DNA from: Irineochytrium annulatum
Lineage: Eukaryota > Chytridiomycota > Chytridiomycetes > Chytridiales > Chytridiaceae
DNA length: 34,372 nucleotides
Assembly (NCBI GenBank): GCA_027600665.1
Contig: JADGJL010000183.1
Coordinates: 1-34,372, forward strand
Direction of reading: 5' to 3'
In this document: piece after piece, positions 11,801-22,594 of the stretch
Layout of the letters: the number at the start of each line of letters is the position of its first letter
How positions within the stretch are numbered: position 1 is the stretch's first letter
The notes under the pieces: generated by a model
What the model was told of the DNA's origin: nothing
Databases searched by the model: none
What the model saw: only the letters and a program-made list of their open reading frames with translations
Made by a program: the position numbers and the translations under genes

Positions 11801-12744
11801 CAATCGAGGCCGACGCGATAGGATCTGGAGGGCTCTCACTATGGCTTGTCCGCGGTGCTTTGAATCTAAAAGGTACCTCATTCCCACGACCTCGAATCGC
11901 ACGTAATAACTTTTTCATTTATCAACACCTAGGCTCCATCAAATACTTCCTCGGTCCCGAACTCCGCGCTTTGGATCCCGCTGATGGCTGCAAAGCGTGC
12001 CTTTCCCTTTCCCAGGGCTGGACCCCCGCCACCATCGTATTGTCAGCCTCCGTCGACGGCCGCTGGACGCCGTTCAGCTCGTGGAAAACGATCAAGAGCT
12101 GGGATTTGTACTCGTGGAACATCGGCGCGGGGAGGCCATCAACGCCGATCGATGGGTTGAACTATTGCTTCGCCGAGTTACCGCACGCGACGACGCCCGC
12201 TTTCACGATTTCGCCGGTTACCGTGACGACGCCGGCATTGCCCAAGACGACAGCGGTGGAGGCGTCGACGTCGGTCGTGATTGCGATTCCGACCAAGGCG
12301 CCGGTCGACTCCACCACAAAGCATGGATATGGACCGCCGCCGATCCCGTCGACGACTGCCGCCGTAGCGTCGTCGTCAGCGGGTACGACGTACTCGAGCT
12401 CAGGGACCAAGAAGTACGGACCGCCACCCCCAGCCTTGTCTACCACCACTTCCGCTCCTGCGTCCTCGGCCGCGCCGACGAAGGTTGGGTACAATCCTCC
12501 ATCTGCGTCGTCGACCGTCACCTCCGCGGCCGCGCCTGTCTACACCAGCGTATCGTCTGCCTCCGCTGCACCGATGGCCTCGTCGTCGGCAGCACCCGCG
12601 GACTCCGTATCAATGCCATACGTGACCGCATTCCCGCTTTCCACAGCGACAAGCGCGACATCCACGATTGCCCCTGTCGTATCAAGCACGGTGTCAACTG
12701 CGGCAACCCCCGCCAGCTACCCGCATGGCTATTATGGCAGGTGA
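8870..12744 (+). CDS. Vitellogenin-type large lipid transfer protein, secreted, with Pro/Ser/Thr/Ala-rich tail
   Basis: Seven exons (8870-9157, 9220-9448, 9536-9787, 9861-11272, 11331-11637, 11702-11872, 11933-12744) join in phase to 1156 residues. A signal peptide ends near Val-Ser-Ala at residue 17. Residues about 95-290 resemble the vitellogenin N-sheet: a strand-rich start after a Tyr, a stretch like F.FVRANTGQVTSV.Y followed by VKKAITEAF, then an E.GVT..R.AEY element and a late Cys. Residues about 330-650 are helical and HEAT-like. The segment LVLLGVGNMRRNSAALVQDM followed by RSVRVRVGAVEALRGC and EMEIRLAILRV matches the superhelical hallmark of vitellogenin and MTP. A strand-rich region follows. 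Residues from about 970 form a low-complexity tail without an evident GPI signal. Animal members bind and carry lipid; here a role in the secretory path or outside the cell is inferred. I know this family mainly from animals, so the match needs profile confirmation. Confidence 0.7.
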
Positions 12745-13196
12745 TGAGAAGGCGATTATTTTCCGGCGACTCGTTTAGGGCAGAACATTTTTGCGCATAG
12801 ACATTATGATATTGCTTTGTTCCTCTGTCTTTTCTTGCAACTCAATCTGTGCGCATTTCTCTTTCGGTTACATATGTTAGACCAGTATCCCCCCTTTTGC
12901 GCGTAACCACTGTACCTATGTACCCCCCCCATTGCTGTTTCTGTCTTCCGGACGTGTAGTCATCAATCTTCGAACGCCTTTCTCCTACACTCGTGCCAGT
13001 TAAATATGTACTTCTCTAAATATCGAACACGACCTGCCGGATGGGAATGTCCGAACTCAATTTATGGATAGATGGGGCGCGTGTTTCTATCTATTCATGG
13101 GCGCCGACCTTAATATAACACTCGCTCAATGACATTTGCTATCCTCCTGGATATTTCTCCCCTACCTGCTACGCGTGTCGACCTCATCATCACGGA
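12745..13196. promoter_or_regulatory. Intergenic region before the mini-cortactin gene
   Basis: About 450 bp of AT-rich and pyrimidine-rich sequence. A TAATATAACA stretch at 13111-13120 lies about 80 bp before the next ATG and may serve as a TATA-like element. Nothing else is recognised. Confidence 0.35.
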
Positions 13197-13571
13197 ATGT
13201 GGAAGAGTCAAACAACGGCTCCCAACAAGGCAGCAGCCTCGCACACGGTGGCCGACGAGGATGACTGGTAATAGCAAACGTTTTGGTCCGCTTCCGCCCG
13301 TCACCTTCCTACTCTCTCTCCTAACCAGCCATGTCTCAGGGAGACCGACCCAGACTTTGTGAACGATGTGTCGGAGAAGGACCAGCGATGGGGCAATCAG
13401 AAGACGGCGCCGGCGGACGTTGCCCAGGACTCGACGGACTTCAGGATGGCCGACCTTCGGCGGGACATTGTCGGCCGCAACGAGACGGCGGCGAAGGAGG
13501 ACGCAAAGAGGCTGACGGAGGACAGGAGGAGGGAGTACCAGACGCCAGGGAGGGATCAGACCACGCGATGA
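13197..13571 (+). CDS. Stand-alone cortactin N-terminal acidic (Arp2/3-binding) protein
   Basis: Exons 13197-13267 and 13340-13571, joined across a 72-nt intron, give 100 residues. The protein begins MWK and carries DEDDW directly followed by ETDPDFVNDVSEKDQRWG at the splice joint. This is the N-terminal acidic region of animal cortactin and HS1, where the DDW motif contacts Arp3 and the protein stabilises actin branches. The rest is a short charged helix (about residues 55-95, rich in Arg, Glu and Asp). The 37-residue actin-binding repeats, the proline region and the SH3 domain of cortactin are absent. The DDW codon for Trp is split by the intron, so an unspliced reading misses the match. 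It should bind Arp2/3 in the cytoplasm. Without actin-binding repeats it might act as a competitor or a simple Arp2/3 tether; that part is inference. Confidence 0.85.
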
Positions 13572-14612
13572 GGTGGTGGGGTGATGGGGGTGCGGCAAGC
13601 AAGCGGAAATGAAAAGAAAAAAGAATAACAATGTAATGAAAGTCAGTTTGGCATGCTATTGTAATTTGCGTGAGGTGCGCCGCGGGCTGTTGAGGGCCCT
13701 GTTTTGAGCATGCAAGTGTGAAGGTGGGGGCGACCAGAACCACCGAGTGATTCGTTCGCGCCAAAGCCCGAAGGCGTCGTTTGCATGTTGCTTGTCTCTG
13801 GGAGAGCGAGCCCGACAAAGACAAAAGACAAGTGCTGAACTTCCGCCACCCAAACTGCGAACCAGTCATTTTAAAAAAGATAATCCATAATCCTTATCTT
13901 ATCTGACAGGACATGTTGGTGGTCAATACACTAAGTTAACATACCTACTAACATGCCAACTAACAAGCAACTATGGCGTCTGCGATATCTATTGCGCCCT
14001 GACTCCAGACTCCAGCAAGAAAATGGAACTTTCGTGACATCGCGCGTGTATTGTGTTTGATATCTGCTAAAAACCATGGACGAAGAATATACGTACGGCA
14101 CCCCACTACATACATGCACATGCACATGAATACGCATATGCGCTTTGTGGTGCGGACGGACTGAGGATGTTTTGCAAGGGCCAGATTGGGCCGTCCACAT
14201 TGCATTATTGCATTGCATGCAGGCCGCCCGCGCGGTCCATGGGCCCATCCATTCCATTCCATTCCATGGTGGCTAGCGAGGTTTCCCTTCCTTTCCCTTT
14301 CACCTGTAAAACGTCGCGGGGCTCGAAACCCCCGCGATCTATCCGGAGGCGTGCCCGGCCGTGCCCAACGACTTTTCGACTTTCGTCTTTGCCACCTAAA
14401 ACGAGCAAGACGTTTGGTGCAAAAGTTTGTCGACGCTTTCCCAGCCAAGTAGCCAACTTGGTCGTGTGAGAGAAAACACTTTGCTACTAAAGCCTGGCTG
14501 GCCACGGAACCTCGGAAAACGCTGGGAACGGAACGCCTGGGCCCCAACTCCCAACTGCTAAACCCTTCCCATCGCCATCGCTCGCGGCCCCGTCATCTCG
14601 TCTCTCACAGCC
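13572..14612. other. Intergenic region with short simple repeats
   Basis: About 1 kb without a recognisable gene. It holds alternating ACATGCACATG-like sequence near 14100-14150, a run of CCATT pentamers near 14248-14268, and a perfect 8-bp inverted repeat TCGCGGGG / CCCCGCGA at 14314-14337 with an 8-nt spacer. The last part is the promoter of the seven-transmembrane gene. The overlapping open frames on both strands show no protein features. Confidence 0.45.
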
Positions 14613-16460
14613 ATGTCATCGCCGGCCGTCGCTGTCCGCCGTGTCATCACGGCCGCCGTGGTCGCTGCCCTGCTCTGGGTCGCTCCCACCTATTCGACCG
14701 TCATCCTTCCCGACGCCAGCGTGAAGAACTACGACATGCCCGGCCTCCAGACGGACACGAACCCCTACAGCTACACTTCCACTATGGAGCTTGCGCAGTT
14801 CGCGCCCCCGATGCCGGTGCCTTGCCAGATACTGCCGCCGACGACGAACGCCTCAATACTCTTCATTAACACGCTCGACGCTTTCAAGGCGGGCTGCCTG
14901 GCGTTCGAGTTCATCCCCGGCATGAACGGGTGGTATAAGCCTGGCTACACGTCGACCATCAAGGTAACGTACCACGCGCTGCTACCACTCGTCTGCATGC
15001 ACTTTTCGTGTTCTAATGCGGCATCTACCAATAGGTCGCCGTTCTTCTCATCTCGGAACCTAACGAGATCTGCTGCGTCGACCCGTTGTACTTCCGTGTC
15101 TCGGCAGAGTACTCCCTCTCGCCCTTCGGTCGATTCCAAGACTCTGCCATTCTCATGACCGGCATTAGCGTACATGACGCCCCTCCCATGATTGCAGCCG
15201 TTACCTCGAACTCCACCGTTACTGTATCTTCTGGTAAGCTTTGAACATGATTGTGCCCGTTAAGCGAATGAATCTGACCACCTTCCCTTTTTTTTCTTTT
15301 TTTTTCCAGTGTCAGCTACAGACGGGCTTACGGCTCTCCTGCACGCGCCCTCCACTCGCGTTTGGTCTCTGGCGCGCATTGCCGTCACGGCCATGGTCCT
15401 CTTATTCGAGATCGCGACCGTCGCCATCCTGCTCTTTGCGCGCTACGAGCGCTTCTCCTTCAACCTCAAGTGGATCATGCTGACGCTCCTCATCATCTGG
15501 TCCGCCGTCATCCTCGCCTGCGGCATCCTCTTCGACCAGCAGATTGTCGCCGGCTTCCCGTACTCGAACGACATGACCATCCGGATCGTCGCCGTCAGGT
15601 GGCTCGGCTTCGCCCTCGGCTTCTGCGCCTTCTCCATGATGCTGCGGGGCTGGGCCAAGGTCGTCGAGCACATCCAGCTCTCGGACTCGAACATCTTCGT
15701 CAAGTTCATGCGGAGGTATTTCTCCTACGTCAACCTCATCTGCTGCATCGGCGTCGTCTCGAGCATCTTGTACGTCGTCTACTGCATCACCGCCAAGAAA
15801 TACCTCGAGACGCCCAAGGCCGTCAACTACGCCGCCGTCATCCTCGCAAGCCTCCTCTTCATCCAGGCCAGCGGCTACTCCTACTACGCCCACGTGATCC
15901 TGAAGCAGACGTCGCACCGCCCCGCGCACGGCACCCACCACGGCACGACCGGCGGACACGGCACGACCGGCGGACGCGAGAGCACGCCCGCCTCCAAGCC
16001 TCACGGGCCCGCGGCGAGCTCGGGAGCGTCGTCGACGACCCGCCACGTGAACCAGAAGCTGACCATCATGGCCGTGTCCGTGATCGGGATCTGGGTCGTC
16101 CTCGCCGTCTTCATCTGCGTCGACACCTTCTTCGTGCCCCAGCACACGATCGCGGGCTTCTTCATCGACAACCTCGGCGACGACCTCTGCTTCCTGACCG
16201 TCATCGTCATCACGTTCGCGAGCCTGAACGTCCGACCTCCCAGGGGCAGCAGGGGGGCCTCCTCGACCTCGGCCTCGGGCGTCAACACGGCCACCACGAA
16301 CACGAACACGGGTAACGGCAGCAGCGGCGCGTCACCGGCGATGAAGATGGGGAGGATGGGGAGGAAGGCCAACGCCGTCGACGACGCGCAGCAGTCGGGA
16401 GCGGAGGACGACTGGAAGTACAAGGGCCAGTGGGACTCGGAGCGTGAGGGGGAGGTCTAA
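14613..16460 (+). CDS. Seven-transmembrane protein with N-terminal ectodomain
   Basis: Exons 14613-14963, 15035-15233 and 15310-16460 give 566 residues. A hydrophobic signal (residues 10-28) is followed by an ectodomain of about 155 residues with several Cys (PC.I, GCLAFEF, NEICCVDPLYF). Seven hydrophobic segments follow, starting at RIAVTAMVLLFEIATVAILL and ending in the segment after DNLGDDLCF. A His/Gly/Thr-rich loop of about 60 residues separates helices 5 and 6, with near-repeats of HGTTGG. The cytoplasmic tail is Gly/Ser/Thr-rich and charged. The topology fits a receptor; the helical bundle is faintly like the THH1/TOM1/TOM3 or GPR137 type, but I cannot assign a family. Ligand unknown. 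The start is well placed (CAGCCATGT) and the introns are in phase. Confidence 0.7.
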
Positions 16461-17396
16461 AGAAAAACCGACGAGATGTGTGAAATCCCGATCCGTTTCT
16501 CGTTTCCCCAACCCCCTTCCTGTAATTAGATAGTGTTTTTTGTCCCGCCCTCGCTTTCTCGTTTATCTTCTTAATCATCTCTCCCTTACACGCTACGCTG
16601 TAAGTTGTACATAATTTGGAATCCCGCTCGATAACTTGGAATTGTTGTTCCTATCATTTTTGACCGCCTGCGGCCAGTTTCTGCAGCGCATTGATTCTTT
16701 CTAATAGCGCCGTTCTTCAAATCAGTTTGCTGCGTCAATCATTGAATTGACCAAATGACCTCTCCTTCATCAAAGCTTCTCTCTGTATTTATGTCAACCG
16801 AAGTGTTTTCTTTGCTCGTTGGCTATATTCATTCGACACTTTACACGGAAGTACCGCAGATAGAAATATGGACTTCAAAATAAACAGCGAACTTCGAAAG
16901 CATCTTGAACACATGGGGGCAGATATAGGTAAAGCTGCCGGTTTCTCGTCCAAAAAACCTGTTGAATAGCACGATGGTCAAAAGAGAAGATTAAAAAAAA
17001 GGAAGAATGAACTGCTGGTGGGATGCTAATACTTGGCCAAGGCGATTGTCAATTGCTCTAACCATTTGTATTTTTTTCATGAAAGTGCTCAAGAGAAATA
17101 TCAACCAAACAACGAATAAAATAATCGGAATGAACACAGTAGCTGGTGTCGGTTCAAACAACGAAACCAAACTTGGGGAAAAATATAAAATCACTCTTAC
17201 ACGCGCACTCCATCCAAAAATAAAAGAACTTGAGGTCTATAGCGTTTCCCAAAGACAAAGGAGGGAAGTTCATCCCAATAAAAATCATCGAAATAAGAAT
17301 ATGACGGAAGTCAGGTATCGTGTGAGTTGCGTTCGTCCCAGCGTCCCAACAAGTTCCGCGAGAGAATCTAACAACCATCAGCAGCCCTCCTTCCCT
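16461..17396. other. Convergent intergenic region between the 7TM gene and the F-box-like gene
   Basis: About 935 bp between two genes that end toward each other. It is AT-rich, contains the 3' flanks of both, and shows no gene. Open frames at 16991-17408 on both strands are low-complexity AT-rich sequence and are rejected. Confidence 0.45.
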
Positions 17397-20300
17397 TTAA
17401 AGCGGTGACGCCGTCTGCCCCCGACCGATCCCCTTCTGAATCTCCGACTCCTCCGCAATAAGTTCATCCATCCAACCGACAAACAACATCGTCTCCCTGC
17501 TGTCACTCGACGACATCGACCGCAGCGCCCTGCCTCCGCCATTCCCCTTCGCCCTCAACGCCGCCAGCGCCGCGGCGGGGACACCAAACTGCTCCAGACC
17601 CCTCACAATGTTCGACGCAGCTATGTAGAACCTCCGCCCCGCGTTCGGCGACACGGGGCTCGCCGTCAGGACGCGCCAGGTCTCAGACTCGACAATCAGC
17701 GTCCGGAGCGCCAGCAGCCAGACGCTCCGGTGCTGGGGCAGCAGCGCGGCAGGGTACAGCGGCACCATCCTCATGACCTCCTCCCCAGTCGCCTCGTCCT
17801 TGCACCGGATCAGAGCGCCCTCCTTCAGGGCGTCGGCCATATCCCGCCCGTCCCTGGAGAACACACGGCCGCTTTCGAAATCGTCCGGCCCGTTCGCGAG
17901 AAGCAGCTTCTCGATGTCCGCCAGAACGTACACGAACCGCCTCGATATCGCCCGCGCCCCGGCAGCCGTCGCGCTCGCGGCCGCTTGCTGTGCCGCCCTG
18001 TTGATGCTCCACCCTCCCTTGACAGTCGCGGCCTGCGTCCTCAAGGCTTGCGTGGCGACACCCGAAGCTGTGGCGCTTTCGATCTCCTCCTGCGCCAGCC
18101 TCAGAGCGACGACGATGGTGCACAGTTGTGTCCGCACGCCCATGCCCAGCATCGTCCTCACGGCCGCGTCCGACTCCTTCCGCGCAAACGAAGCGCCCTC
18201 AAGCGCCCCCGGGTTGATGGGCGCGGGCGGGGGGAAGGACCGCGTGCAGACGTCATGGAGGCAGGCGGACGCGACCGGGTGGGAGGGCCCAAGCTGCTTG
18301 ATGGCCCACTGCCATGCCACCCAGGGCAGGAAGCCGGCCGCTTGTGCTAGTCGCGTGAGAAGTCCGATCACAGGGAAGTTAGGCGGTGAGCTCACGCCTG
18401 TCCGTGCCTTGACCTCCTCTACCTCGGTCGCATCCTCAAACTCCTCTCCCTCCGCTGCCTCTGTTCCGTCCCCTTCACCCGCTTCCACGCTCGTTTCGTC
18501 GTCGGTCGGTGCAGGAATGGTCGGGGCGAGCGGCGGCGGCACTGGGTCTGCCATGAAGCAGCGGGCGATGACCGCCTTGCTAAGCCCGAAGGCCTGCACG
18601 ATCGCATCGGCGCGGTGGAACATGATGCCCGCATGACCCGATGATATCTTCTCGAGCACCTCCTGGCCCTCGAAGCACTCCTTCAACAAGGCGATGCCTA
18701 CAAGCGTTATTCTGGACCGGTCGACAAACCGATGCAGCCGGGAAATTGTGAGGGACGTCGTGTGTTCTTGAAGGAGGCGCGTGAGGACGTTGTCAGTAAG
18801 GGCGATACGCCGCTGGCCAATCAAACGGGCAATGGAGGCGTAAGGGAAGAGCTCGTCAGCGGCCGATGCGGGAAGGGAGGGATGGGCGAGATTCACGTGA
18901 ATCCGATATCCGAGGAGCGTCTAAGTAAACAGGAATGCGAGCAACCGTTAGTCCTCGCACTACCGTCCTAGAATTTGTCATAAATACCCTTTTTGCTACC
19001 TCGTCCGCATCCTCCGGCCTAAACGCGTTCTTCGCGTCCCCCGAATGCCGGATCAAAAACCATGCCAGCTCCACATCCTGTTCAAACAAGTCCAGCGGTA
19101 GCCACCCCTCCGGCAACGAGCTCGCAATCAAGCCCGGTGTAAACCGGTATACGTTCGCCAGCTCCCTCAGCGACGCGATAATCCTCTGCCGGTCTGGTGA
19201 CTTATCCCCCCAAAGCTTCTTCGACGCGGGCGCGATCACGGGCGTAGCCTCGGCTGACTTTGTCGTCTCCGCCGCGGCCGCCGGCGTCGATCCCGGGGGC
19301 ATGATCGACCCCGGTTTCGGTTGCGGTGCCGGCGCTGGCTCAGGCGCCGTCGCTACGGTGTTGTTCCTGTATAGCGACATCATGTACGCGAACACCTCCG
19401 CGTCACTCGGCGGTTGGACCCTGGCGTCCGGTTCCGGCGCCACGAGCGTGGGCGATCCGGGGAGGATCGCGCCGGGAACGTTGTACACCCATCCGAGCGT
19501 GTCTTTGTACAGCGCCACCTTCGCCGAATAAAGCTGCTGCGTCTCGTTCCCCGTGCTGTAGAGGTGCATAGTCGTGACGGTGGCCGCGACCTCGGCGTCA
19601 AACCCGAAGAGGTTGCCGAAGTATGACGTCCCGACCCAAATGATATAGTGGATAGTGTCTAGAGGCACCCGCGCACGGCGCTTAATCTCGTCTGCGACGT
19701 GGATTTTAACGGCGGGTAAGTCGGGGACGCGCTTGCTGCCCGCCGTGGGCGAGGGATCTGGCGGCAACGGTTTCTGAGAGTCCTCATCAAGCATTCTGAT
19801 GGGAGGGAGGATGCCGGTGCCGGAGGAGACGCCGGATTGCTGCTGAAAGTTAGATAGGAGCTCGTGCTGCTCAAAGCCGACGAGAAGAGCGAAGTAGCGG
19901 GGGATGTGGGCGCCCATGGACATCATATGGCGCGTAACGCTAACGGTGAGGATGGATGGGAATTTCCGGTATGCATTGTAAATTGCGAGGTACGTTGTAG
20001 ATCTATGAATTGAGGTGAGACCGTAAGCCTTTACCGGTCCAACGTACCTCTTCAGCAGCCACGTCGCGACAAACACCGGGTCCAGAACCACGGCCTTCAA
20101 TGGCGCACATGTATTCCCAAGCCCCCAAATCTCCCGATCCGTCTCTAGGTAACCAGCAACCCTCTGCCATACTCCCGGCAACAGCAATGGCGTCGGGTGA
20201 GCCGCCTCCCGCCCGTCCGGCAACTTCGCGAGCTCAGCCAACGACGACGACGAAGCCACGGGCCTCGGCATCCTCACAGTGGGCTGCACGGACGTCGCGA

Positions 20301-21088
20301 CGGCGGACAGCGGCGACGCCGTACCGTTCTGTAGCTGTTGGGCGCGACTCCGCCCATCGGGAGCCGGCTTAACGGGCTCGTTTACAGAGATGGCGAGTGG
20401 GGACTTCGCCTTCACCTCGGGATGGTTGGCGGCAGTGGGCTTAGTCGGTGAAAGCTCGTCCGTGGCTTCGGTGGTCTCCGAGGAGGCCGGTGTCGGGTAG
20501 GCTGTTGAAGTCGCCGAAATCGCGTTGTCCTTTTTGGGGATGGAGGAGGAAGCGACAGGAGGAGAGGAGGGAGCTTGAGCGTTAGCACATGAGCCCGAAA
20601 TGGACGACGATGACGACAGGCCCATCCGGGTGGCCGATGGCGGGGTGTTCGACCTCGAGGACTTCTGGGACTTCGACGATACGCTCGAGTCGCTTCTACA
20701 GATCAGGAAGATAAGATCCAGAGAATTAGGCTGGCCATGATAGCATGCATGATTGCATGCGGCCAACGATCAACAAACAAAATGCTCACCTCCAGGAGCT
20801 CATCCTCGGGCCAGTCAACGAGACTTCGATCGGAACCGCGACCGGCGTGTCCTTGGAGCCCCCGCTGTTGACCCGCCCCGCCACAGCCCGCCGGCTTCCC
20901 GTTGGCGATGGAACCGAAGCAGATCGAGCAGAACGCACCATGTAGATTGCCGCGTTGTTGGACGCAGAGGAAGTGCCGCCGCCGCTCGGGGATGTCGCCG
21001 ACGGCCGATCGTGGGGCCTCAGGGCCGCATCTTGGGTCTCTGGGGGAGGCCCACCGTCAGCCCGCCCGCTCCCGTTGATGTCAGCCAT
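17397..21088 (-). CDS. Large F-box-like protein of unknown function
   Basis: Exons 21088-20790, 20695-19000 and 18920-17397 give 1172 residues. The first 265 are Ser/Thr/Pro/Ala-rich and probably disordered. Residues about 268-310 (LLPGVWQRVAGYLETDREIW, then a leucine/valine-rich part ending in TWLLKR) look like a degenerate F-box. A 45-nt stretch at 20003-20047 has GT..AG ends and would bring LLKR next to STTYLAIYNAYRKFP. I suspect a third intron, shortening the protein to 1157. The rest is alpha-helical with long disordered inserts: one Pro/Ala-rich near the centre and one acidic with many Glu after an ADPVPPPLAP stretch. F-box proteins recruit substrates to SCF ubiquitin ligases; whether that holds here is unknown. 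The end of exon 2 (EDADE) joins TLLGYRIHVNLAHPS in phase. Confidence 0.65.
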
Positions 21089-22594
21089 TCAGAAGTTTTT
21101 CTGGGTGCAAGGCGACACAACTGGTCTGCCCAGATCGCGTATCTGCACGTCATCAACCCTGGCCGGGGATACCGTTGGGGGCATGAACGCATCGCTAGAA
21201 TGCTCGTGCTGGCGATGTTGTCGACGCAACTGTGGACGATCGAGGAATTCAGGCTGACTATCTCAACGCCGAGGCGGCTACTGGCCATGATCTGCTTGAT
21301 CGCCAAAGACTGACGGAAGAAGAAATTGCAGGACGTATGGCGTGACGACCACGAGAGACTTGCCGACGACGACTGATCAACGAAAGAATTCCGATGCACG
21401 CGGGAGTGCTCAGGATTCCGCTCACGGGGTGCCGTTGCACGTTTATTTCCGCTTCTTTACTGTGGCGGTAACGGCCGCCGCACCGCGGCTGCCTTTGATG
21501 TCCTTACTAGAATGCGTGTCAGCGGCAACCCCAGACATGGCCAATATGAATGCGCGCTTTTTGCAAGTGCCATGCCATAAAAGGCTATTGGACTGTTCCA
21601 ACCTTTTCCCCATTAACCTTCTGCTGTTAACTCCGAAGACACAGCGACTGAGACGAAACCTAACGCCGTACTTCTCCCAAATACAATGAAGAAAATACAT
21701 TCATGGTTCGTCAACGTTGCTAGTAAATACAACGGACAAGTTAGATAGCAACAGCGAGTCGACTATTTGCCTGTGGAATCAGAAGAGATCAAATTTTAGC
21801 CTTACAACGACGAAGATAATGGTCGAGGAGGCTTGTCCCAATTGTCGAATAACACATTTAACGATCAGTACGAAAAGACACAGCAGAGACAGAGGTTCTT
21901 CTCCTGGAAAATGTCATGGAGGCACTATTGGTTTGTTACACATCGAACACCCAAGGGCATCCAACGGCTCTGCAATGGCAGCGCACAGTACAATCTCCGA
22001 CTACTTGATCGCTTTTACAACCCACCGTGGCCACTTTCGACACCTGCATTCCCAGGCCGCCTCGTTCCACAATGGGCATGAATATGACCGCGTCGGCGTC
22101 GCTCCCATGCAACTCACCAAGGTTTCCACAAACGGAGAATGCGTGCTGCCGTCACGTATGCGAACCATCATCGAGCTTACCATCGACTTTTTTTGTTACC
22201 GCGGGCGAGACCGCCACGGGAACCTATGCCATGTTTTTATTATTTAGGGACGCCGTCCGGGGGCCCGTTTGGTACGTTGACATCCTTTGAGGTGGTCTGG
22301 ACGTTGATGAGTTCCAAACGGGTGCCGTTCAAGATGCTCCGCCACTTTAATGAACGCCGCATTCCAAGCTCGCGCTAGGAAGCGATCAGGAACGGACAGC
22401 AGCCGTCAGCCACACGAAATCAAATGACTTCATCTTAAAGAGTTTTGGTCACGGCCACTGGTGGAGATGGCGAAGGCTTCTAAATGCGTTCAGCGCCCTT
22501 TTCCCCGACGAGCACGCTGCTGACGTATTTTATTTAGAAAACTGATAAATAATACACCCAATTTTCCAAACAGTTCTCGCATGGATTTAAAACT
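21089..22594. other. Intergenic region
   Basis: About 1.5 kb between the start of the F-box-like gene and the end of the pseudo-GBP gene, both on the minus strand. Open frames of up to 186 codons exist on the plus strand, but they have no domain, no signal, and uneven composition. I see no repeats or transposon ends. The first part should contain the promoter of the F-box-like gene. Confidence 0.4.

Noticed and set aside
13331..13612. Open frame starting with an ATG inside the mini-cortactin exon 2 region
   Set aside because: Its frame differs from the cortactin frame, and its ATG lies in the intron end. The cortactin match is far stronger.
14314..14337. 8-bp GC-rich inverted repeat as a terminator or RNA gene
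   Set aside because: Too short, single, and in a eukaryotic promoter region; chance or a minor hairpin is enough to explain it.
15362..16315. Long Arg/His/Pro-rich frames overlapping the 7TM gene on both strands
   Set aside because: These are shadow frames of a GC-rich coding exon with biased codon use. The 7TM frame has coherent membrane segments.
20753..21399. Plus- and minus-strand frames around the start of the F-box-like gene
   Set aside because: The minus frame from 21088 joins the F-box-like gene in phase. The plus frame is its antisense shadow.
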